From Symsagittifera roscoffensis (lineage: Eukaryota; Xenacoelomorpha; Acoela; Convolutidae): DNA of 64,000 bases. The stretch is from NCBI RefSeq assembly GCF_963678635.1, contig NC_087065.1:25565254-25629253 (forward strand). Direction: 5' to 3'. Under the pieces are notes generated by a model. That model was given only the letters and a program-made list of their open reading frames with translations, did no database searches and was not told the origin of the DNA. Shown in pieces: positions 33,040 to 43,088 of this stretch; position 1 is the stretch's first letter; every line of letters starts with the position of its first letter. The translations under genes and the position numbers were made by a program.

Positions 33040-33935
33040 ATTGCAGACTTGTTCGCTTATAACCTTACCCTTCTACTCAAGAACACTGGAACCTTATTTT
33101 CATTCGCCATTATCAAATTTCCCGCTTTAATTATGTACTTCATTTCCAGGTTTCAAATCCTGAGCATCGCATTGTTAAGATCAATTGTTACATCGAAATT
33201 CCTGATGAAATCTCTGCCTAAAATGAATTGGTCAGACTCATCTAGATTATCCACCAACAGGAAGCTCATCCACAAATTGCGCTCCCCCAGATTTAGGGCT
33301 ATTTTTTGTGTTCTGCCTAGAACCCGCAGCATCCCCTTGTTTGCTGCTGACAGCCGTATTCTTTAATCTATTAAGTTATCTTTGTCAAATCCCATCTTTA
33401 TCCATGTTTCAATTGGTATTACTCTCAAGACGGCCCCTGTGTCCAACAATCCTCGCAGTTGGGTAATATTCCCGCTTATGTCCAGTACAAGTGCAGATAC
33501 GTCTGCTTCCGTTCTCAGATGCATAGCATCTTCTTCCAGCATGGCGCAGTGCCCAATCGATCCCACTTTGAGTTCTTCTCGACCAACAAAGATCTGACCG
33601 ACTAGATCTTCGTCATATGTTATCAACGTCTTCGTGTAAATGTTAATTTAATCATTGTTCAACATAACCTCATGTTGACCATAGGCTTCCGTGTAACTGC
33701 TGTCTATCCTAAAAGATTTACCACTACTTCTCGTGAGTATTGCCCTGAGTGCTCTAGATGGGGTTTGCGTGCTTATTGTACTTAGGTAATCAGCATACAT
33801 GTCAATGTCAATTGATGTTTGGTCGCTCGGTTCACTCAGGTTCCTCGTTACTTCATAACCGCCCACCGTGATTATTGTCATAATTCTCGCCCCAATCTTC
33901 GTGATACCAAAGAGTTTCCCGGTCACCATCATCAA
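33040..33935 (-). pseudogene. Aspartic protease of element B
   Basis: One frame carries GNITQLRGLLDTGAVLRVIP (catalytic DTGA) and, after an in-frame TAA at 33363-33365, continues with ERNLWMSFLLVDNLDESDQF and ILGRDFIRNFDVTIDLNNAM, the ILGxDF flap-side motif of retropepsins. Further stops follow (near 33157 and 33057). The upstream stretch 33935-33648 in the same frame is the N-terminal part. The enzyme would cut Gag-Pol; it is inactivated here by nonsense codons rather than frameshifts. Confidence 0.7.
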
Positions 33936-33945
33936 GGTGTTGCAA

Positions 33946-35167
33946 TTACTCCTGCCCGTCAGGTTTTTCTCCGCTCTCTGGTTCTGGCCTCGTGATCGAG
34001 AGGGTCTCGTTCATCTTTTGTCTTTCTATTTCATGTTTTAACCGTTGCTCAATTTTTTGGTTGCTAAGTCTTGCTTCACTGTGTTGATAGCCTCTGCAGC
34101 TGCTTTCTCTTAGTTTATCTCTAGTGAACTCCTTGTCTCCCCCCCCCCCTCGTGACAGTTTGACAGCCCAAAACTGACAGCTCAAGTGTGACAGTTTTGG
34201 GAGGCATTCTCTGCTTGTCTGTTCCTTGTGTTCTGCACTGCTGCCAATGTCAATTTATGTTTCGGGTGACCTTGATCCTTCACTGCCTCCCAAAACAGGG
34301 GACAGTCCATCCTGAAACTCACCGACTTATCTTGGGCTATAAAATTTCTCAAGAGTGCGTCCAATTTGGATTGTATGGCACAAAAAGTTTCTGCTTGGTC
34401 CTTGCTCATTGTGCCCATTCTGGTCTCTAGATTCCACAACTTTTCATTCACAGTATCATACCGCTTTTTCATTTGCTCCATTTCTTTTTTGAATTTTTCT
34501 CTCGTTCCTTGTCGGTCGTCTCTACTTTGTCTGCCATCTGTTGTAGTTTTTCTTCAGTGGCCCTCGCCAGGACATAGTAGTTATCTAGGATCTCATTCTT
34601 ATTGTGTCGAAGTTCCTTTTTCAACTCCTGGTGTTCCTCATCGCTGCACTTTAGCTTTTTTTCTATCTGTTCCAACTTTGTCCCTAAATCTCCCAGCGCA
34701 ACCGACGGTGCTCTTGACTCTTCGCCCGCTTCTCGTGGTTACACACTGTTTCCTGTATGACTTGCTCCTTATCCTGGTTAGTTTCCGTCGTCATCATGGA
34801 AACGGTGCCAAAAGTTTTGCTCTTTTCGGTCACTGCTACCACTTCTTCTTTTTCTCTCGGTTTCATTCCGACCATTGCCGCGAGCCTCTCTGTGAAGGAG
34901 GTTCTCTTAGTTTGTGAACCGTCCTTTATCGTTTCTAGTGTTGTTAGTGATCTCATCTCCATTGACTGTCTTCGTTCCTTGTTCTTCCACATTCGGCATA
35001 GGTGTTGATTCCGTCGTCTTTTGCTCCGCTCCATCTATGCTATGATCTGGCGTCTCGAGACTATTTTCCTTGACCGGTACATCGGTTTCTTCCGGCACTT
35101 TCTCTTTGGTCTTCTGTTCCTTGGTGCTTCTTGTGTTGACCCTATTCACTGAAATAATTTTCCTCAT
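33946..35167 (-). pseudogene. Decayed gag of element B with capsid region deleted
   Basis: Open stretches in three frames: 35167-34907 and 35034-34684 (charged N-terminus), 34675-34469 (coiled coil, EEHQELKKELRHNKNEILDN), 34481-34182 and 34185-33946. 34481-34182 goes from coiled coil directly to RMDCPLFWEAVKDQGHPKHK, which aligns with the sequence after the last zinc knuckle of element A gag (DCPQFWNAVADIKHPRH). The capsid and both CCHC knuckles (at least 250 codons) are therefore missing, so this copy could not form particles on its own. Confidence 0.6.
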
Positions 35168-35289
35168 TACTCTTGGTTTTGTTGGTGTTAGCTTCCGCTG
35201 CGTTGAGGATTGGTTTTACTCAAGTCATATTCGTTTCCTCTCCATTAGCGACACTCTCGTTTTCTTCATGATTGATATGTAATTTTCTT

Positions 35290-37450
35290 TTATTCCCATT
35301 GTAAAATCTAATCTAAATGTAAGAAAAAACCCCTAAATTGTTCTTAAAAACTGGTCAAAACTGTTACGCTAGGAATTTAGAATCCTTAAGTTAAGTGATG
35401 GGACCCTTCGCTTTAGTGTTGAGATACTTTACTTCAGTAAAGTCTTGGGACCCATCGAGAAAGTCTTGGGACCCTTCGAGAAAGTCTTGGGACCCTTCGA
35501 GAAAGCCTTGGGACCCTTCGCTCAGGTGTTGGGGACCCTTCGCTCAAGTGTTCGGACCCTTTGCTCAAGTGTTGAGACCCTTTGGTGAAGTGGTGGGACC
35601 CTTCGCTCGAGTGTGGGTACCCTTCGGTGAAGTCTTGGGACCCTTAGAGAAAGTCTTGGGACCCTTCGAGAAAGCCTTGAGACCGTTCGCTCCAGTGTTG
35701 GGACCCTTTACTCAAGTGTTTGGACCCTTCGCTCAAGCGTTGAGACCCTTTGGTGAAGTCTTGGGACCCCTCGAAAAAGTCTTGGGCCCTTCGAGAAAGG
35801 CTTGGGATTCTTCGAGAAAGTCTTGGGACCATTCGAGAAAGTCTTGGGACCCTTCGCTAAAGTGTTGGGACCCTTCGCTCAAGTGTTGGGACCCTTAGAT
35901 CACTATCCAAGGACTGTCACAAAGACTCTTGTACCGTTTCCACTGCTGTAGCACAAGTGTTTGGTCACTTCGTTCACTCTCCCGATATCAATTCAGGAGC
36001 TTCGTGTGAAGAGCTACCCTGCCCCTTAGCTCGAGTGTTGGGATGTTCAATCCACTATCCCAGTGCCACCTCTAGTACTCTTGTGAAAATTTCTCGAAAC
36101 CCAATCCTGTTACCAAATTTTTCTGAATCCCCTTAAAGTTAACTTGGTTTCTGGATCCAGTGCAAGTCGAAATACGACTTGTTTTTATCCTTGTTTTATG
36201 ATTGCTGTTTCACTAAAATTCAGTAAAAGTCAAACCCAATAACAGTAAAAGTCAAATGAGAAAAGTAATGGAAACAAGAAAAATGAGTATAAAAAGCAAT
36301 GGCGACAATCGTCGTCATTGGTAAAAAAAATAACTGGTACCTGACTGTCACGCGTTTTTCCTCCACCCTATTAACGTTTTACGAGGTTTTTGTCTGTTGA
36401 GCTCCAAAAACTGTCTATTTCCGGTCCCCCTACCCGATCCGGCCAGGTTACTTAATTCGAATTTACTATCGAATACCTTCGCGTTGCTACTCTTGCTGTG
36501 AGTCAGTAACTAGGTTGTTCTAATGAAACTAAATCGACGATATCTTTTGTTTAGTTATTGTAAGAAAGCCCCCTGTTTTTCTATTTTCAACCACCAGTCT
36601 CTATCTTAACCAGCCCTTCTGCTAACCTCCCCCCTATCTAGCTCCCCACTTAAGCCAAAAATTACCCTAAGCGCGATGGGTGCTAAACTTCTCGAGTGAA
36701 AATCCGTAGAACCTGTTTCCAGGCTCTATTCAAGTAAAAACAATTCCTCAAAACGGTGGGGACTCGCCTTTTCACTTTTGCACTTATCTCCTGAAGTATA
36801 AAATGGATTTTAACGATACCCGTTTGACCAGGCAGAACACCCTTGTAATCCCATCTCATAGCTATGCTGCTTTGATCACGCTACTGGTAGTCCCTTCCCA
36901 GTCGCGTGTCCTCTGTCTCTCAGGTCCCAGTCCTGAGACCCACTTTCCCACTTGCCTGGTCACCTGTCCACTCAAGTCTCCCAGTGGTCTGATGAGGTTG
37001 CAAGGCTATCTAAAACCCCTTTCAACGCCCCAAACCCGTGAACCTGTTCAACGTTGCTGATTTGATCGGGACGATCGGTCTTATTTGAAAACAGTATGGG
37101 TATACTATTTCAATTAATATAAAGGCTTGATCCACCTAATCTGGAAATCAAAGCCACTGTCCTTTTTTATATTTCTTTTTTTTTGTTCCTATTTCTGATT
37201 TTTTTCGTTTTTTGTTTCGCTTTTTGCCTTCTGCCCGTTTTTTGTCCCCCTAGTGGCCCCCTTACTCGGCTAGGCCTTCTTTCGGAAAACGCACCAGGAA
37301 ATTTTTTTCGAGTTTTCTCAAAAAGCTACAAAGGTGCAACCAGAAGACGGACACGTTCCCGCTGAATCGTACCACCGGTACTCTAGAATGAGCATGTAAC
37401 CCGGAGCTGTGTCAAGTGGGTTCGATCCCGTATTCTTGATGTCGTAAAAA
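35290..37450 (-). other. Leader of element B
   Basis: Non-coding between gag and the primer-binding site. It contains the 21-bp minisatellite (35398-35900), Ser/Pro-coding chance frames (36803-37060), T-rich runs (37165-37220) and a tRNA-like GGGTTCGATCC box near 37411. It corresponds in position to the 2.9-kb leader of element A. Confidence 0.5.
35398..35900. repeat. 21-bp minisatellite, about 24 units
   Basis: Tandem units of the form GGGACCCTTCGCTCAAGTGTT or GGGACCCTTCGAGAAAGTCTT, in two intermixed variants, with occasional 20- or 22-base units. The 21-base period keeps all frames open, which explains a 167-codon plus-strand frame that is not a gene. The ACCCTTC core recalls the ACCCTTCCGG motif of the element A leader. 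Confidence 0.95.
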
Positions 37451-37465
37451 CACCCAGGAGCGCCA
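37451..37465 (-). promoter_or_regulatory. Candidate primer-binding site of element B
   Basis: Identical 15 bases to 5701-5715 (TGGCGCTCCTGGGTG on the minus strand), 11 bases inside the LTR edge at 37477. Minus-strand DNA synthesis would be primed here by a tRNA ending in ...GGAGCGCCA. Confidence 0.6.
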
Positions 37466-37476
37466 TAAAAACACTA

Positions 37477-38230
37477 TGTACCAGTCAACTACATAAGTCA
37501 CATATGAGGCTAAGAAAAATAGGCCCGATAACCATTGGCTCAAGAGTCAGGGACACTATCTCTTGTGTTTTTCTACCACAAGCAGTCGGAGCCAATTCGG
37601 TTCACTTGCGACTACAAACCGTGTTACAAACCTGTTTTTATTGGACAGTGGACCTTTGATCCATTTCAGGTGGATCAACCTAAAAACTCTCCTTAACTCA
37701 ACATAGCAACATAAAACACACTCAAGGAACTTAAATTGGGCACTTACGTAACGACACGACCTCTAGAAATGAGTAACTAAACTGTTGAGCAAATCTAGAG
37801 GATTTGATTTAACGTAATCAAGTATAACTCAAGAAATTTGAAAGGAAAAAGTTTTAACTCAAGCAATAAGTTTTCTGTCTGAACCATTCGGCAGCTTCAG
37901 CTGTCCACCTTTTCCCCTCAGGGTTTATTTTGTTTCAATCGATCGTTTTTTTCTCTCTTCCTGCAATTTCCGTCTTCCTATCAGAAACAAGATAGCTCTT
38001 TTCTCGTTTGATTTTTAGTAAAATTGCGAATAGGAATTTTACTCTATTATATTTCAGCTACTTTCCCGCGATTATTACTGGATTCTTCTAATTGATTTTT
38101 TTTTGCATTTTCAGTTGTCGCGAAAAACTTGAGCATGATACGCTGAATTCGAAATTTTGAAAAAATCTTAAAATCAAGATTAAACAACGTTCAACTCAAG
38201 GTCAAACTTCCAAATATTACCAGCTGGCGT
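37477..38230 (-). repeat. 5' LTR of element B (truncated)
   Basis: Starts TGTACCAGTCAACTACATAA and is homologous to 12825-13690 with scattered substitutions and some small deletions (for example about 50 bases missing near 37615). Homology ends at about 38230, so roughly the last 400 bases are lost at the junction with the LINE flank. Divergence between the two LTRs shows that the insertion is not recent. Confidence 0.7.
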
Positions 38231-38356
38231 TTTTTACAAAGTATAGAGCTCCTCATTTAGTTCTCATGTTCTCATGTAGACCTGTATTTAGTTCTCATGT
38301 AGTTTATCGATTCTGGTAGCTTTCTTGTTTTTTTTCTCTCAGTTTTTTGGCTTATA
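38231..38356. other. Short unassigned stretch between LTR and LINE
   Basis: Contains two TTAGTTCTCATGT repeats (38257-38300) and a T-rich run. Probably LINE 3' untranslated sequence or filler from the insertion. Confidence 0.3.
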
Positions 38357-38459
38357 GTAGTAGTAGTAGTAGAATAGGCTTCAGAGCATTAGCTCTAGGG
38401 AATTTCACCCCTTTTACAGTCCATGTTTTATCTCAGTTTGTTGTAAACATTGCAGTAGA

Positions 38460-41264
38460 TTAACATAAGAGTTTCCATGTACATTTGTTGACTTCACTGT
38501 ACATTTTTTGGAAGAATTTCTGGTATATGTAGGTCAGAGTCGCTTTGCTTGGTCTAAGGCTAAAAGTTGGGCAGGCTCGGATAAGACAGTTGTATAGATG
38601 TTTCACTCGTCTGAAAAAATTGTCGTCCGTTCTTTGCAAGCGGCTTTTTGGGATTTGAAATTCGCCTCTTGATGACTGTCGGGTGATTTCGCATGATTCA
38701 GATGATTTTCGTTCTATTTCTACATCGTAACGATTTTCAAGCAGGGCTATTAGTATTAAAATGTCGTGCATTTCCATGTATAGGTTCAAAGGAAGAAGGT
38801 TCAGGTCCTTCAGTCTTTCAGTATAAGTTTTGCTTGTTCCCAAAATCCATTTTGTTGCTAACTTTTGAACTCGTTCGAGTTGTTCCATGTTCGATCTGCT
38901 AGGAGTCCATGCTTGGGATGCGTATGTTACTATGGGTACAACATACCCAGTATATGCGTTAAGCCTGGTGGTCACACTGCTTTTCATGGTCAGACTTCGT
39001 TTAATCTGGAAGAGAGCACTAATTGCTTTGGATGTCCGACGAGCGCAATTTTTGTTCCATGTGAGCTTGTTGGACACAATCAGTCCTAGGTCACGCTGTG
39101 AGTTTACTGAGGAAAAATTTTTGTTCAGGAGACTAGCGTTTAAATCACCTTTGATGCCGAGGAGCGTTGATTTTTTGATGTTGGGTTGCATTTTGTTTTC
39201 ATGTAGCCATTTCTCTATTTTCAGAGTTGCAGTGTCAAGGGAAGTTTGATTTAGTAGAATGGCCTTAAAGTCATCTGCGTACCCAAAACTAACTGTGTCA
39301 TTCATGGTTTCAGGTTGATCGTTTATGAAAAGTAAGAACAGCAGCGGTCCCAGAATTGAACCTTGCGCAACTCCACTGGTGACTTCTTTTAGGTTTGAGC
39401 TACAGTCTTCAATCTTAACGCATTGCTTTCTGTTGTTGAGGTATGAATATATCAGTGACAGCAATTTCCCGCCAATTCCGAAAATTTTGATCTTCGTAAG
39501 CAGAATATCATGAGGTACAGTGTCGAATGCCTTGGCAAAATCCAAGTATAGAACTGCAAGTTCTTGTACATCCTGTTGATCATTCAATTAGTATATTCGG
39601 TCAAGAAATAGAAGAAATTGAATTGTGGCGGATCTACGCTTTCGAAATCCATGTGGACTTTCATGTAATCTGTATTTCACTTTAGTATATAGTTTGTCAA
39701 ATAATATTTTTTCAAGCAATTTTGAGCAGCAGCAGAGTAGGCTGATTGGTCTATAGCAACTGACATCGGTTTTACTTCCTGCCTTGAAAACAGGGGTTAC
39801 TTCACTAATTTTGTATATTTCAGGAAAAATTCCTTTGTTAAGGCAGGTTTGAAATATAAGGGTAAGTGATTTGCTTAGAGTTTTGTGACATGATTTCAAA
39901 ACGAGATTGCCAATGTTGTCGTGTCCCATTGATTTATTGACATTAAGTTGCCTCATTATTTCGCTAACTTGACTTTGGTCAACAAAAAATCTATTCAGCT
40001 CACTTTTTGGAAAGAGGATACCGGTTTGATGTTCTTTTGTGCCAAACACGCTGACGAAATAGCCATCGAATAATTCACATTTTTCTCTTTCATTTGATGA
40101 TTCAGTGTTTCCGTCTTTGACCGTCGAGGGAATTGTTGGGGTATTTCGTATGCATTTAAGGTATTTTTGAATTTTGCTGAAAGTTCTTCCTTCTAATACG
40201 GTTTTTTCATATTCCGCTAGGTTATCTTCGGAAAACCTTTGAATATCTTTTTCAAGTTTTTTGATCTTTAGTAGTCTTTCGAGACCTTGTTTTGGTTTTC
40301 TTTTCATTGTTTGAAATTTTTTGATGAGGTGGGAGGTGGCTGGCGTGATCCAGGTTTGTAACCTTGATCGATGCTCAGTTATTCTAGGTACAAACTTTTC
40401 GATTTTTTCCCACAGCCATTCGTACCATTGTCGGATAATTTCGTTCACGTTACTGTAGCAGTACGGCATAAACGGTTCAGTTTCTATTAAAGAATTTAAG
40501 CTGTCCCAGTCTGCTCGTTTGAAAGCATATCGATGATTTGTTATTTTTGGAAGGTTAATGCAGCTACAGGCGGCAATTGTGGTGTAGAGTGGTTTGTGGT
40601 CAGAGAACTGACTAGTTAGCTTATCTCGAATATTCCTGTCGATTTGACATTGTGAAATTAATTCTGGATTGTCGCAAAGCAGCACGTCTAGTTGAGTTGG
40701 TGCATGTTGTGAAAGATTTAGTTCAACTAATTCGTCCAGTAGTTGACTCTCGTATATGTCAGATCAGGAGAGTGCTTCCCAGTATGTTTGTGAGAAGTTG
40801 ATGTCACCGGTGAGTATTAAGTCACAGAGGTCATTTTTGTTGGCTAGTTTGAGATTTGCCATTTCATTCATCAAAGTTAAGAAACTTTCAGTGGACCATT
40901 GGTAGGTGCTAGGAGTGGGTGCATTATAAACACAGCTTAAGATAATTGATCTTTTATTGGAATGTTTTTCTATGATGAGATAATCAGACTTGAGACTCTC
41001 AATGGAATGTAAGTCATGTGAGATTTCATTTTTGATGGCAATGAGTACACCACCGTGCTCTGTTTTTCTGTTATCTGATGTTTCTCGGTCATTGCAATAT
41101 ACTTGATAGTTCTCTAGGAAGAGCGAGGCAGTTGTTACGTCTTTTGTGAGCCATGTTTCACAGAGACAGATAATATCGTATTCTGAGTTTGCTATTGCGT
41201 TTGACAATTTCATTCTCCTTTTTATATCCAGGATACTTCTGGTGTTGATTGTCAACATTTTCAT
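38460..41264 (-). pseudogene. LINE ORF2: APE endonuclease and reverse transcriptase
   Basis: 935 codons in one frame with two nonsense codons, TGA at 40764-40766 and TAA at 39588-39590. The endonuclease part shows TINTRSILDIKRR, YDIICLCETWLT (catalytic Glu), HGGVLIAIK, LILTGDINF and QFSDHKPLY (SDH). RT shows HESPHGFRKRRSATIQFLLF, LYLDFAKAFDTVPHDILL, TSGVAQGSILGPLLFLLFIN and FGYADDFKAIL (YADD active site). The enzyme nicks target DNA and primes reverse transcription from it. No frameshift was found, so decay is slight and the element moved fairly recently. Confidence 0.85.
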
Positions 41265-41273
41265 CGGTCTTAG

Positions 41274-42110
41274 TCATCCGGTAATGGCAGCATCACCAGC
41301 TTGGTCTGCATTATTATCGGTTTCCTGGGAAGTTTTACTTTCTTCATAAACAATCCATTTTTCGTTTTCTTTCAATTCTAGTTTAAGATTTCTGATTTTT
41401 ATCTTGCTCGGGTCGTGATTTTTTACTATCAGTTCCCTCCTTTTCTTGAGACAATTGTTTTCCTTTTTGGCATCTGCCTTGAGTAACTCGGGACTGATGA
41501 AGACCCGAAGTTCCGAGAAGTCTTTTAGTTTGGAAGTCGATTTTAGGATCAAATTTTTACTTATGCTACTCTCGGTGTTGAACAGCAGGGTACGAGGCCC
41601 CTAATCGGGATTGAATTTTCCAATACGAGTTGCCTTGGATAATTTTCGGTCGTCAATTTGGAGGAATGCAAGTATTCTATCGATTGTCCCCAGATCTTCT
41701 TGCATTCGTTCAATGTCGCTTTTTTCTTTGCTTTCGGGAACACCTCGTATTCGGATACCAAGTTGAGCTTTTGGAACAGTTGGCGAATTAACCACTCTTC
41801 CTGAGTTTACGTTTCCCACGGCTGCTCGGAAATTGTTGGGTTTTTCTTTAAGTGTTTTCATATCGGCTTGTACTTGAGTGATGACAGTGCTGGATTGCTC
41901 CATTTTTTCGGTGAGAACCTTCATTTGTAGTTGCAGGTTATCAAGTTGTTCGTCAAGTTTGTTACTTGTTGTAGTTTTGTTTTTGACAAGATCGTCACGT
42001 TTGGGTTTGCAGTCATTGCAGATGTGGAGGAGGTTATCATTCAGTTTGATGAGGACTTTGACATAGTGTGAACATAGTGCATTCAGGGGATAGATGTAGG
42101 ACCTTGTCAC
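41274..42110 (-). pseudogene. LINE ORF1: coiled-coil, RNA-binding-type protein
   Basis: One frame with a single TAG at 41601-41603. N-terminal Cys/His residues (LHICNDCKP) suggest a PHD-like or zinc finger end. Then comes a coiled coil (KLDEQLDNLQLQMKVLTEKM), an IRIRGVPESKEKSDIERMQE segment typical of LINE ORF1 RRM-like domains, and after the stop VFISPELLKADAKKENNCLK and a Lys-rich end. It sits 9 bases before ORF2 in the same frame. The true start is uncertain; sequence upstream of 42110 is open for some codons. Confidence 0.7.
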
Positions 42111-42350
42111 ATGTACAACATGAGAACTTATCGCTTCATTGCCTGCGTGGCTGTTGGAGCGCGCAACCGGTGCATCCGAACATAAGCGGACAGAAGCTTT
42201 TGCGCTACGTTTAAAATTTTTTGCTGATAATTGGAGTTCTTCAGCGTTTCCTGATATTTGAATGCTTCTTTATGCAAATTTCGTGTATAAATTTGTATTC
42301 GTCTTTGTGCAGTTTTCTTGCAATACATCACAAAATTCATAGTTGCCATC

Positions 42351-43088
42351 ATCTTTTTCGCTCAACGAATCCGAATGCGAAGCTCCGCAAGTGATGCAAG
42401 TGATTGCGAAGCTCTGCTATTTTTGTGCTGTATTGCAAGTGATGCGAAGCTCCGCTTCGCCTCTGTTTTGAATTTTGTTTAGAAAATTTTTATTGCGAAG
42501 GAAGAGCTACCAAAAGCGTTTTCTATTTATTAGAGTCAAGTTGTTCCAGCCCAAAAGCCTTAAAAATATTGACCTTTACTCGTTCGAAATTGAACTATAA
42601 CTATTAATTTTCAAATAGAGGTTCTCGACACTGGTACATTTTTTTGAATTTTAATGCCCTTCGAATCACAGCTTAAATTGCTTTCATTTCTTATATAACA
42701 CGAAGAAGAAGAAAGAACACTTGAATTACTATACAATAAAAAGCCGAGGCATCAGTGTAGCAAAGTGTAAATAATAAAATTGGTTATAAATTCATTGGTT
42801 ACATCAAACAAAAACAAAACATCAGAAAACAAGCAATAAACAGAACAAAAAAAAAAAAAAAAAAAAAAAAAAAACAAAATCGGTTACAGTTCGGAAATTG
42901 GTTGATTAAAGTATATGAAGTTTCGGATACTATAGAAAATTAAAGATTTAAGAATTAGGAACAAGCTGGTAATAAAACTTTACAAACAATTTTACAGATA
43001 GTCCAATTATACAACGTATATGCAGAGTATATACAGTTTCTCTTTCAAGCAATGTGTGAAAAATTAAACTGAATTAAAAAATATAGAA
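42351..43088. other. Intergenic, low-complexity
   Basis: Holds a GCGAAGCTCCGC-type repeat (42375-42470), an A28 run (42847-42874) and AT-rich DNA. No gene seen. Confidence 0.5.
42847..42874 (+). repeat. A28 homopolymer
   Basis: Uninterrupted run of 28 A. On this strand it could be the tail of a plus-strand retroposed sequence, but no matching body was recognised to its left. Confidence 0.9.

Larger units (their letters stand above)
12825..38230 (-). mobile_element. Giant (about 25 kb) rearranged Gypsy-like LTR retrotransposon B with accessory genes
   Basis: Direct LTR copies at 37477-38230 and 12825-14088 have the same orientation. Between them on the minus strand lie, in order: PBS (37451), leader, gag remnant (35.2-34.0 kb), aspartic protease (33.9-33.0 kb), an amplified pol block (32.8-20.9 kb), a macro-like ORF (20.88-20.44 kb), accessory ORFs with an SGNH-like protein (19.9-14.3 kb), and a PPT (14091). 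Gag-pro-RT-RNase H-integrase order is Gypsy-type. The size exceeds ordinary Gypsy elements (about 5-10 kb) through internal tandem duplication and about 6 kb of extra coding DNA downstream of integrase. The 5' LTR is cut at about 38230 next to a LINE. Alternative: the accessory block is a separate nested insertion, but I see no LTRs or inverted repeats bounding it. Confidence 0.6.
38357..42350 (-). mobile_element. Near full-length LINE (APE-type, CR1/Jockey-like), minus strand
   Basis: Two consecutive ORFs in the same frame (42110-41274 and 41264-38460), a 3' end marked by six TAG (minus-strand CTA) repeats at 38355-38372, and no long poly-A. ORF1 has coiled coil and nucleic-acid-binding features, ORF2 an APE endonuclease and RT. 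Only three nonsense codons break about 3.65 kb. The microsatellite-type 3' end is typical of CR1-like clades; exact clade not determined. Confidence 0.75.

Noticed and set aside
35395-35898. 167-codon plus-strand open frame
   Set aside because: It is the 21-bp minisatellite read in frame; the period is a multiple of three, so all frames stay open.
35398-35900. CRISPR-like array
   Set aside because: Units are contiguous without unique spacers, and the context is a eukaryotic retroelement leader.
37390-37440. tRNA gene next to the element B primer-binding site
   Set aside because: Only a GGGTTCGATCC T-arm-like word; no cloverleaf could be drawn.
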